A stretch of DNA of 64,000 nucleotides from Streptomyces nigra (GTDB lineage Bacteria > Actinomycetota > Actinomycetes > Streptomycetales > Streptomycetaceae): assembly GCF_003074055.1 (NCBI RefSeq), contig NZ_CP029043.1, positions 4,890,501 through 4,954,500 on the forward strand. The letters run 5' to 3'. Of the stretch, positions 26,162 to 33,181 are shown piece after piece. The position numbers and the translations under genes were made by a program. How positions within the stretch are numbered: position 1 is the stretch's first letter; each line of letters begins with the position of its first letter. The notes under the pieces were generated by a model. The model searched no databases. It had not been told where the DNA came from and saw only the letters and a list, made by a program, of their open reading frames with translations.

Positions 26162-26358
26162 CGTCCGCCCTTCGACGTACGCGTCGCGAATCCCCGCTTT
26201 CTCCGCGCTCCGGCATCTGACCCGGGCGCGCCCTCTCGACGACCCGGCGCCGGGGCGGGCATCCGCCTCCGTTCGTCTCACTTCGTGTCGTTCCGTCTCA
26301 TGCTTCGAGATCCGAAGCGGGTCCGGCACGCGATCACCCAACCGAGAGGTCGTCTCCG

Positions 26359-26620
26359 ATGCGTCGACCGTCCGTCATGGCGCGCCGTGTGGCCGTGGCA
26401 TCCGTCAGCCTGGCCGTGGCAGCGGGCGCCGTCGCCTGCGGGCTTGATGCGCCGGGGCCGGATCGTCGAAGAGGGCCCCGCCGATGAGGTGTACGACCGG
26501 CCGCGGGACCCGTACACAGGGCAGCTCCTGGCCGCCGTACCGGCGCTCGATCCGGCGGTCGCCGCGCGCCGGCGGTCCGAGCGACGGGAGCTGGCGCGAT
26601 GGGAGTCGGCCACGATCTGA
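26359..26620 (+). pseudogene. deletion scar: lipoprotein start joined to the C-terminal end of an ABC transporter ATPase
   Basis: From ATG 26359 the sequence encodes a lipoprotein signal peptide (basic MRRPSVMARR, hydrophobic core, lipobox AVAC) that runs only about 28 codons before losing sense. From about 26442, in another frame, follows the C-terminal end of an oligopeptide/nickel-type ABC ATPase (MRRGRIVEEGPADEVYDRP, DPYTGQLLAAVPALDP), ending with TGA at 26620. In intact operons these two pieces are the first gene (substrate-binding lipoprotein) and the last (ATPase), with permeases between. One internal deletion explains the join near 26440. Confidence 0.75.
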
Positions 26621-26719
26621 CCGATCCCGCCGCACGAGCGTGACGATCCGTGTGCGTTTGAACTCCTAGCGCGACGGAACGCGACCCGCACGGGAAAGTT
26701 ACGACCGTTCACCCCTTTT

Positions 26720-26753
26720 GGTGGCGCGATGGACAACCGTCCATCGCGCCACC
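26720..26753. terminator. hairpin between the transporter scar and the glycosyltransferase cluster
   Basis: A perfect 15-bp stem (26720-26734 with 26739-26753) and a 4-base loop, preceded by a T run. It may be the old terminator of the lost transporter operon, or part of the leader of the next gene. Confidence 0.6.
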
Positions 26754-26832
26754 GCCTTGTGCGCATACGTTCTTCCCGCTGTGAGCCGCCGCCGTACGGC
26801 GGCTCCCCTCAAGGGAGATCGGGGGTGTACTC

Positions 26833-28500
26833 GTGCGCATCGGACTGATTGCGGAGGGTGGCTATCCGTATGTGAGCGGTGACGCCAGGCTCTGGTGCGA
26901 CCGGCTCGTGCGCGGGCTCGGACAGCACGAGTTCGACATCTACGCGCTCAGCCGCAGCGAGCGCCAGGAGGACGAGGGCTGGGTCCCACTGCCCCCGCAG
27001 GTCAGCCGGGTGCGCACGGCGTCGCTGTGGACCGCCGAGGACGACGGTGTCGTCCACGGCCGACGCGCCCGCCGGCGGTTCGCCGAGCACTACGGCGAGT
27101 TGGCCGCCGTGCTCGGCGCGGGCGGCGGCCGAGGGGCCGACGGCGCCTCCGAGACCCCGTCGGCCCTTCAGGCGGACCGTTTCGGCAACGCGCTGTACGG
27201 GCTCGCCGAACTCGCCCGCCACGAGGGCGGACTGGCCGGCGCCCTGCGCTCCGAGGCCGCCGTACGCACCCTCGAGCGCGCCTGCCGCGCACGGGACGCG
27301 ATGCGCACGGCGCGCGAGGCGCGCGTCCCCGATCTCCTCGCCGTCGCCGCCCACCTCGAACGCGCCCTGCGCCCCCTCTCGCTCGACTGGTACGAGGACG
27401 ACGGGCTCGGCGCGGCCGACCTGAGCCACGCCACCTCCGGCGGCACCGCCGCCCTGACCGGCCTGCTCGCCCGCCACTTCTGCGACGTACCGCTGGTGCT
27501 GACCGAGTACGGCGTCGGGCTGCGCACCCACTACCTCGCCGGCGCCGACGCCCCGCCGGCCGTCCGCACCCTGCTCGCAGGCTTCCACGGCGCCCTCGCC
27601 GCAGAGGCGTACCGCCGGGCGGCCGTCATCACGCCCGGCAACGCCCACGCCCGCCGCTGGCAGGAGCGCTGCGGCGCCGACCGGTCCAAGCTCCGCACCG
27701 TCTACCCGGGCATGGACGCCTCCCGCTTCGCGGAGGTCGGCGAGGCGCCGTCGTGCGCGGACCCCGACACCCTCGTCTGGGTCGGCCGCGTCGAACCCGC
27801 CAAGGACCTCGTGTCCCTGCTGCACGCCTTCGCCGAGGTCCGCAAGGAGGAACCGAAGACCCGCCTGCGGATCGTCGGCACCCCGGCGGGACCGGAGGGG
27901 GAGGCCTACCTCGGCCACTGCCGGGCGCTCGCAGCGCAGCTCTTCCCCGACGAGGCCGACGGTCCGCACACCGTCGGGGACAACCCGGTCTCCTTCGAGG
28001 AGATCGGCGGGCCGCAGCTCCCGTCCCTCGCCGACGCGTACGCCTCCGGGGCGGTGGCCGTCCTGTCCAGCGTGGTCGAGGGCTTCCCGGTCGGCCTGGT
28101 CGAGGCCATGCTGTGCGGCCGCGCCACGGTGTCCACCGACGTCGGCGCGGTCGTCGAGGTCATCGGCGGCACCGGGCTCGTCGTACCGCCGCGCAACCCG
28201 CGGGCGCTCGCGGAGGCGTGCGTGGCGCTGCTGCGCGACCCCGAGCGCCGTGCACGCCTCGGCGCCGCCGCCCGCGCGCGGGCCCTCGAACTCTTCACCG
28301 TCGAGCAGAACGTGGCGGCATTTCACGGCATTTACCTCGACGTCGTCGCTGGTACGCCGGTCCGGCGGGTCGTCCTCGACGACGCCGGTGCCCCGCTGCC
28401 CTTCGGTGTCCCCGCCGAGGCCCATGTCCCCGGCCACTGGACCAACCGCCCGCACACCGGCCCGGACACCACGGCCCCGCTGCCGGAGGGGGCGCGATGA
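26833..28500 (+). CDS. PelF-like family 4 glycosyltransferase
   Basis: 555 residues. The first half resembles the DUF3492 domain of PelF (start RIGLIAEGGYPYVSGD, central VLTEYGVGLRTHYL). The second half is a GT4 domain (residues about 290-510) with VGRVEPAKDL and the E-x7-E motif EGFPVGLVE. PelF enzymes use a nucleotide sugar, UDP-GalNAc or UDP-GlcNAc, to build the Pel-type polysaccharide on the cytoplasmic face. The epimerase and hydrolase downstream support a polysaccharide role. It starts at GTG 26833 behind a G-rich RBS. The TGA overlaps the next ATG (ATGA), so the cluster is translationally coupled. Confidence 0.87.
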   Translation: MRIGLIAEGGYPYVSGDARLWCDRLVRGLGQHEFDIYALSRSERQEDEGWVPLPPQVSRVRTASLWTAEDDGVVHGRRARRRFAEHYGELAAVLGAGGGRGADGASETPSALQADRFGNALYGLAELARHEGGLAGALRSEAAVRTLERACRARDAMRTAREARVPDLLAVAAHLERALRPLSLDWYEDDGLGAADLSHATSGGTAALTGLLARHFCDVPLVLTEYGVGLRTHYLAGADAPPAVRTLLAGFHGALAAEAYRRAAVITPGNAHARRWQERCGADRSKLRTVYPGMDASRFAEVGEAPSCADPDTLVWVGRVEPAKDLVSLLHAFAEVRKEEPKTRLRIVGTPAGPEGEAYLGHCRALAAQLFPDEADGPHTVGDNPVSFEEIGGPQLPSLADAYASGAVAVLSSVVEGFPVGLVEAMLCGRATVSTDVGAVVEVIGGTGLVVPPRNPRALAEACVALLRDPERRARLGAAARARALELFTVEQNVAAFHGIYLDVVAGTPVRRVVLDDAGAPLPFGVPAEAHVPGHWTNRPHTGPDTTAPLPEGAR

Positions 28501-28565
28501 GCGGCGCGCACACCGAATTGGCCCGGCCGGCCCGTGGCGACGCGGGGACGGAGGAGGCGCGATGA
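28497..28565 (+). CDS. tiny ORF between cluster genes (22 aa)
   Basis: The 22-codon frame MSGAHTELARPARGDAGTEEAR overlaps the stop of the glycosyltransferase by ATGA and overlaps the next gene's start by ATGA. Its start region (GGAGG, spacer, ATGAGCGGCGC) is nearly identical to that of the next gene, so it may be a duplicated initiation region rather than a functional peptide. It would still keep ribosomes moving from one gene to the next. Confidence 0.35.
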   Translation: MSGAHTELARPARGDAGTEEAR

Positions 28566-29791
28566 GCGGCGCAGGAGGGATCGACCACCCCGTGACGGCA
28601 CCCGAAAGCCCCGAAGTCTGGGACGAGCGCGCCGAGGAGTGGCTCACGGCCGACGCCGACGGACCCGAGGACCAGGCCCTCGCCGACCCTCGCAGCCGGC
28701 CCGGCCCGTCTCGCGCGGGCGCCGACCCGGTGAAGGCCCTGATGCACCGCCACCACGACCTGTGCGCCCGCGCGGTGGACCCCCTGGAGATCGCCGCCGG
28801 TCTCGAGGCCCACGGCATCACCGACCGAACCGCGGCCCGCTTCCGGCACCGGGACGTGTTCTCGCTGGCGGAGGAGATGTACGCGCGCGTGCCGCGCGAC
28901 GGCGAGCCTTCCTCCGTCCCCGCGCCCGTCGCACCGCCCCGCGCGCGGGCCGGCTGGGTGCTCCTCACGCTCCTTCCCGGCGCGCTCGGGGCGGCCACCG
29001 TGACCGCGGTCCGGCTCACCCAAGGCCAGGCCCGCCCGATCGCCGCCGCCGTAGGAGCGCTCGCCGTGCTGCTCGCCCTGCGCGCGGCCCTGGCCAGGGG
29101 CCCGCTGTCGACCACGCACCCCACGCGGCCGACGGCGACCTGGACGGGCTGGCTCCTCGGCTACGCCCTCCTCGGCGACGGCCTGCTGCGCACCGCCCTC
29201 AGCGGGGGTCCCGACAGCCTGCCCGGCGGCGGCGCCGACGGCCCCTGGCCGCTCGCCACCGCGCTCCTCCTGGCCCTCGCGCTCTCCTGCGCGCCCGCGG
29301 CCTGGTGCGCGCACCTCCTCGCCGTACGGGCCCGCCGCACCCTGTCCTCCAGCAGGGCCCTGGACGACTTCACCACCGCGGTGAAGCCCCTGCTGCTGGC
29401 CGCGTTCGCCGGCTACGTCTGTGCCCTCGCGGCCCTCACGGCCGGGACCGCGGCGGTCCTGGACGAGCCAGCCGCCCACCCACAGACCCTCACCCTGGGC
29501 GCCCTGCTGTTCCTGGCCCGCCTCCTCACCGTCCACGGCTTCACCCACGCCCCCGCACTCGTCCTGACCGCCACCGCGGCGGCCGAGGCGACGGCTCTCG
29601 CCTGCGTCTTCGCCGCCCGCCTCCCGGGCGGCGCGTGGCTGGCGACGCCCACGCGGGCGCTGGTCGAGGCCTGGGGTCCCGCCGCCGTCCCCTCCCTGGC
29701 CTGCGGCGCGGCGGCCCTGGCCCTGCTGCTCCACGCGGGCCGCACGCTGACCCGGGCTTCGGCGCATGCCACCCAGGAGGAGCCGTGGTGA
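28562..29791 (+). CDS. multi-pass membrane protein of the polysaccharide-type cluster
   Basis: 409 residues: a cytoplasmic N-terminal part of about 135 residues, then about eight hydrophobic segments from AGWVLLTLLPGALGAA to AAVPSLACGAAALALLL. It does not show a flippase family motif that I can name. By position it would be the transport or synthase-membrane partner of the PelF-like enzyme, but it is shorter than a 12-helix PelG. ATG 28562 has GGAGGAGG just upstream. Coupled on both sides by ATGA/GTGA overlaps. Confidence 0.78.
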   Translation: MSGAGGIDHPVTAPESPEVWDERAEEWLTADADGPEDQALADPRSRPGPSRAGADPVKALMHRHHDLCARAVDPLEIAAGLEAHGITDRTAARFRHRDVFSLAEEMYARVPRDGEPSSVPAPVAPPRARAGWVLLTLLPGALGAATVTAVRLTQGQARPIAAAVGALAVLLALRAALARGPLSTTHPTRPTATWTGWLLGYALLGDGLLRTALSGGPDSLPGGGADGPWPLATALLLALALSCAPAAWCAHLLAVRARRTLSSSRALDDFTTAVKPLLLAAFAGYVCALAALTAGTAAVLDEPAAHPQTLTLGALLFLARLLTVHGFTHAPALVLTATAAAEATALACVFAARLPGGAWLATPTRALVEAWGPAAVPSLACGAAALALLLHAGRTLTRASAHATQEEPW

Positions 29792-29925
29792 GCGGGATGA
29801 CCCGGAGCACGGCGTCGACGGGCCCGAGTCCCTGCGCGCCGGCCACCGCGTACGCCACCGGCGCCGGCACCGGCGCGCGAGGCGGCACACGCGCCGGCAC
29901 CCCCACCGTCACCCCCCACCCGTAG
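29788..29925 (+). CDS. small ORF between cluster genes (45 aa)
   Basis: GTG 29788 overlaps the stop of the membrane protein (GTGA) and has AGGAGGAG upstream. The 45-residue product is low-complexity (Thr, Gly, Ala, Pro) with no recognisable fold. It could be a decayed gene start or a coupling ORF. The coding potential is weak beyond the start signals. Confidence 0.35.
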   Translation: MSGMTRSTASTGPSPCAPATAYATGAGTGARGGTRAGTPTVTPHP

Positions 29926-29974
29926 ACCCCCGGCCCCACCGCCGGAGGCACCCCCGACGAAGGAGAGACCTTCC

Positions 29975-30025
29975 ATGACCACCTCCCGACCCGACCTCCC
30001 CTCGGCCACGGGAGCCGCGCGATGA
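29975..30025 (+). CDS. tiny ORF directly upstream of the epimerase (16 aa)
   Basis: ATG 29975 follows AAGGAG by a good distance, and the frame MTTSRPDLPSATGAAR ends in a TGA overlapping the epimerase ATG (ATGA). It has the best ribosome binding site of the three tiny frames in the cluster. It is most simply a translational coupler for the epimerase. Confidence 0.4.
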   Translation: MTTSRPDLPSATGAAR

Positions 30026-31014
30026 GAGTCCTGCTGATCGGAGCCAACGGCTATCTCGGCCGCTTCGTCGCCGACCGTCTCCTCGCCGACCCCGCCGTCC
30101 AGCTCACCGCGCTGGGCCGCGGCGACGACGCGGACGTCCGGTTCGACCTCGCGTCCGGCAGCCCCGGCGCCCTCACCCGCTTCCTCGACGCGGTCCACCC
30201 CGGCGTCGTCATCAACTGCGCGGGCGCCACCCGGGGCGGCGCCCGTGAACTCACCCGGCACAACACCGTCGCCGTCGCCACCGTCTGCGAGGCCCTGCGG
30301 CGCAGCGGCTGCGGCGCCCGTCTCGTCCAGATCGGCTGCGGCGCCGAGTACGGCCCGAGCCAGCCCGGCTCCTCCACGGCCGAGGACGCCGTGCCGCGCC
30401 CCGGCGGCCCGTACGGCGTCAGCAAGCTCGCCGCCACCGAACTGGTCCTGGGCTCCGGACTGGACGCCGTCGTCCTGCGGGTCTTCTCACCGGCCGGTCC
30501 CGGCACGCCCGCCGGGTCGCCGCTGGGCCGTCTCGCGGAGGCGATGCGCCGCGCCATGCAGTCGGGCGACGGCGAGCTGAAGCTCACCGGCCTCGGCGCC
30601 CAGCGCGACTTCGTCGACGTCCGCGACGTCGCCCGCGCCGTGCACGCCGCCTCGCTCTCCGCCGCGCAGGGCGTCATCAACATCGGCTCCGGACGTGCCG
30701 TCCGGCTGCGGGACGCGGCCGCCGTCCTCGCGCGGGTGGCCGGGTACGGCGGTGCCCTGCACGAACTCGACGGCCCGCCCGCCCCGTTGCGCGCCACGAT
30801 CGGCCACCCCCGGGGCGACTCGGACCACACGGCGCACGGCGCACACGGCACGCACGGCGCCCACGCCGCCGCGCCCGTGGCCTACCCGGACGGCTGCGGC
30901 AGCTGGCAGCAGGCCGACGTGCGCACCGCCCGCGACCGGCTCGGCTGGCGCCCCCGCATCAACCTCGAGGAGTCCCTGGGCGACATCTGGATGGAGGCGG
31001 CATGCCGTATCTGA
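30022..31014 (+). CDS. NAD-dependent epimerase/dehydratase (sugar nucleotide)
   Basis: A 330-residue extended SDR enzyme. The NAD-binding GANGYLG motif is at the N-terminus and the catalytic YxxxK is present as YGVSK. DFVDVRDVA and NIGSGRAV are typical of UDP-sugar 4-epimerases and dehydratases. In a Pel-like pathway the expected reaction is UDP-GlcNAc to UDP-GalNAc, which is an inference from neighbours. A His/Ala/Gly-rich insertion (HTAHGAHGTHGAHAAA) near residue 275 is unusual and may bind metal or be neutral. The last 13 bases overlap the next gene. Confidence 0.85.
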   Translation: MRVLLIGANGYLGRFVADRLLADPAVQLTALGRGDDADVRFDLASGSPGALTRFLDAVHPGVVINCAGATRGGARELTRHNTVAVATVCEALRRSGCGARLVQIGCGAEYGPSQPGSSTAEDAVPRPGGPYGVSKLAATELVLGSGLDAVVLRVFSPAGPGTPAGSPLGRLAEAMRRAMQSGDGELKLTGLGAQRDFVDVRDVARAVHAASLSAAQGVINIGSGRAVRLRDAAAVLARVAGYGGALHELDGPPAPLRATIGHPRGDSDHTAHGAHGTHGAHAAAPVAYPDGCGSWQQADVRTARDRLGWRPRINLEESLGDIWMEAACRI

Positions 31015-31835
31015 CCGGCACCCCCGCGACGACCGCGTGCACGGACCTGCGCCCGGGGCTCGGCATCCCCGGCCTGGCCCACCCCCTCCTCGCCTCCGCT
31101 GAGTGGGGCGCACTGACCCGCCCCGGCGCCCCCGTGCACTGGGCCGTCCTCAACGTCGCCGACGGCCCCGGCACCCAGCCCGACCCGCACTGCCTGGAGG
31201 CGGCCGGCCGCCTCCGCAACGCGGGCGTCCGGGTCCTCGGGCACCTCGACGCCTCCCGCCTCGACACCACCCGTCTCCTCGACACCACCCGCCTCGGCCT
31301 GCCGCGCTTAGGAACCCCGGCCCCGCGCCCGTCCCGAGGCGGCGGCGGCCGGACCCTGAGCGACCTGATGTCCGAGGCGCAGCGGTATGTCGACTGGTAC
31401 CGGGTCGACGGCTTCTATCTGGACCGCTGCCCCGTCGACCGCGCCGACCTGCACGAGACCCGGCGCGCGGTCGGCACACTGCGCGCGCTGCGTGACAAGG
31501 CCCACATCGTCCTCGGCCACGGCACCCATCCCCACCCGGGATACGCCGAGTGCGGCGACCAGCTCGTCACGTTCTCCGGGCCCTGGTCCGAGTACCGCTG
31601 GTCGCAGGTGGCGGAGTGGACGGCCGACTATCCGCCCGGCCGCTTCTGCCACTTGGTCCACGGGGTGCCGCGCGGGCACCTGGACGAGGCGCTGCGCATC
31701 GCGCGCTGGCAGGGCGCCGCGACGGTCTGGTTCACCGACCGCACCGACGGCGGGGGACGCACCGACCCCTGGGAGTCCATGCCCGGCTACTGGGACGACA
31801 TCGTCTCGCGGATCGGAACAGGTGTCTCGGAATGA
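31002..31835 (+). CDS. spherulin-4 / GH135-like family protein with a TTA codon
   Basis: 277 residues of the spherulation-specific family 4 type, whose characterised relatives (GH135, Sph3) cut galactosamine-containing polysaccharides. Visible family features are VHWAVLNVADGPG, GVRVLGHLDAS, YVDWYRVDGFYLDRCP and VTFSGPWSEYR. The position where relatives usually have Asp-Glu reads Asp-Arg here, so activity may differ. No signal peptide is seen, so it would act inside the cell unless exported otherwise. Leu at 31308-31310 is encoded by TTA, the only one noticed in a substantial gene here, so translation should depend on the bldA tRNA and thus on development. It overlaps the epimerase by 13 bases. 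Confidence 0.82.
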   Translation: MPYLTGTPATTACTDLRPGLGIPGLAHPLLASAEWGALTRPGAPVHWAVLNVADGPGTQPDPHCLEAAGRLRNAGVRVLGHLDASRLDTTRLLDTTRLGLPRLGTPAPRPSRGGGGRTLSDLMSEAQRYVDWYRVDGFYLDRCPVDRADLHETRRAVGTLRALRDKAHIVLGHGTHPHPGYAECGDQLVTFSGPWSEYRWSQVAEWTADYPPGRFCHLVHGVPRGHLDEALRIARWQGAATVWFTDRTDGGGRTDPWESMPGYWDDIVSRIGTGVSE

Positions 31836-31898
31836 AAAAGGCCATGGCACTGTTACGAGGAGAACAAATGTAGTGATCGACCGACCAACGGAGTCCCC

Positions 31899-33077
31899 GT
31901 GTCGCTGCCACCCCTGGTCGAGCCCGCCCCCGAGCTCACCGTAGACGAGGTTCGCAGGTACTCCCGCCACCTGATCATCCCCGATGTCGGGATGGACGGG
32001 CAGAAGCGGCTGAAGAACGCCAAGGTGCTCTGTGTGGGCGCCGGCGGCCTGGGCTCGCCGGCGCTGATGTACCTGGCCGCGGCGGGCGTCGGCACGCTCG
32101 GCATCGTGGAGTTCGACGAGGTCGACGAGTCGAACCTCCAGCGTCAGATCATCCACAGCCAGGCCGACATCGGCCGCTCCAAGGCCGAGTCCGCCCGCGA
32201 CAGCGTCAAGGGCATCAACCCGTACGTGAACGTGGTCCTTCACGAGGAGCGGCTCGAGGCCGACAACGTGATGGACATCTTCAGCCAGTACGACCTCATC
32301 GTCGACGGCACGGACAACTTCGCGACGCGCTACCTGGTCAACGACGCCTGCGTGCTGCTGAACAAGCCGTACGTCTGGGGTTCGATCTACCGCTTCGACG
32401 GCCAGGCCTCGGTCTTCTGGTCCGAGCACGGCCCCTGCTACCGCTGCCTCTACCCGGAGCCCCCGCCGCCGGGCATGGTCCCCTCCTGCGCCGAGGGCGG
32501 CGTGCTGGGCGTGCTGTGCGCGTCCATCGGCTCCATCCAGGTCAACGAGGCCATCAAGCTCCTCGCGGGCATCGGCGAGCCCCTTGTCGGCCGCCTCATG
32601 ATCTACGACGCCCTGGAGATGCAGTACCGCCAGGTCAAGGTCCGCAAGGACCCCAACTGCGCGGTCTGCGGCGAGAACCCCACCGTCACCGAGCTCATCG
32701 ACTACGAGGCCTTCTGCGGCGTCGTGTCCGAGGAGGCCCAGGAGGCGGCGGCCGGCTCCACGATCACTCCCAAGCAGCTCAAGGAGTGGATCGACGACGG
32801 CGAGAACATCGACATCATCGATGTCCGCGAGGTCAACGAGTACGAGATCGTCTCGATCCCCGGCGCCCGTCTGATCCCGAAGAACGAGTTCCTCATGGGC
32901 ACCGCCCTGGAGAACCTCCCGCAGGACAAGAAGATCGTCCTGCACTGCAAGACGGGTGTCCGCAGCGCGGAGGTCCTCGCGGTCCTGAAGTCCGCGGGCT
33001 TCGCGGACGCGGTCCACGTCGGCGGCGGTGTGATCGGCTGGGTCAACCAGATCGAGCCCGACAAGCCGGTCTACTGA
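31899..33077 (+). CDS. moeZ: adenylyltransferase/sulfurtransferase MoeZ
   Basis: 392 residues: an N-terminal MoeB/ThiF-like E1 domain (GAGGLGSP nucleotide-binding motif; zinc pairs CYRC and CAVC) and a C-terminal rhodanese domain (about residues 290-392) with the active Cys in HCKTGVRS. MoeZ adenylates the C-terminal Gly of small sulfur carrier proteins (MoaD, CysO, ThiS-like) and converts them to thiocarboxylates, serving molybdopterin, cysteine, thiamine and some secondary-metabolite pathways. GTG 31899 has CGGAG 5 bases upstream. A strong hairpin follows. Confidence 0.95.
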   Translation: MSLPPLVEPAPELTVDEVRRYSRHLIIPDVGMDGQKRLKNAKVLCVGAGGLGSPALMYLAAAGVGTLGIVEFDEVDESNLQRQIIHSQADIGRSKAESARDSVKGINPYVNVVLHEERLEADNVMDIFSQYDLIVDGTDNFATRYLVNDACVLLNKPYVWGSIYRFDGQASVFWSEHGPCYRCLYPEPPPPGMVPSCAEGGVLGVLCASIGSIQVNEAIKLLAGIGEPLVGRLMIYDALEMQYRQVKVRKDPNCAVCGENPTVTELIDYEAFCGVVSEEAQEAAAGSTITPKQLKEWIDDGENIDIIDVREVNEYEIVSIPGARLIPKNEFLMGTALENLPQDKKIVLHCKTGVRSAEVLAVLKSAGFADAVHVGGGVIGWVNQIEPDKPVY

Positions 33078-33101
33078 CCGGCCCCGCTCGGCAGCCCTGA
33101 C

Positions 33102-33141
33102 GAAGCCCACGGCCCCGACCCGTTCGGAGGCCGTGGGCTTC
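33102..33141. terminator. hairpin terminator after moeZ
   Basis: A 13-bp perfect stem (33102-33114 with 33129-33141) and a 14-base loop, between convergent moeZ and the minus-strand peptidase gene. Confidence 0.82.
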
Positions 33142-33181
33142 TGTCGTGCCCCGTGCACCCCAGGGGCCGCCGCCCCGCCCG

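Noticed and set aside
26809..29124. Minus-strand open frame of about 770 codons opposite the PelF-like gene.
   Set aside because: No domain and typical antisense composition.
31832..31873. A 13-codon frame overlapping the stop of the GH135-like gene, with a TTA codon.
   Set aside because: Too short and without an RBS of its own; it more likely belongs to the moeZ upstream region. Mentioned only in the TTA finding.
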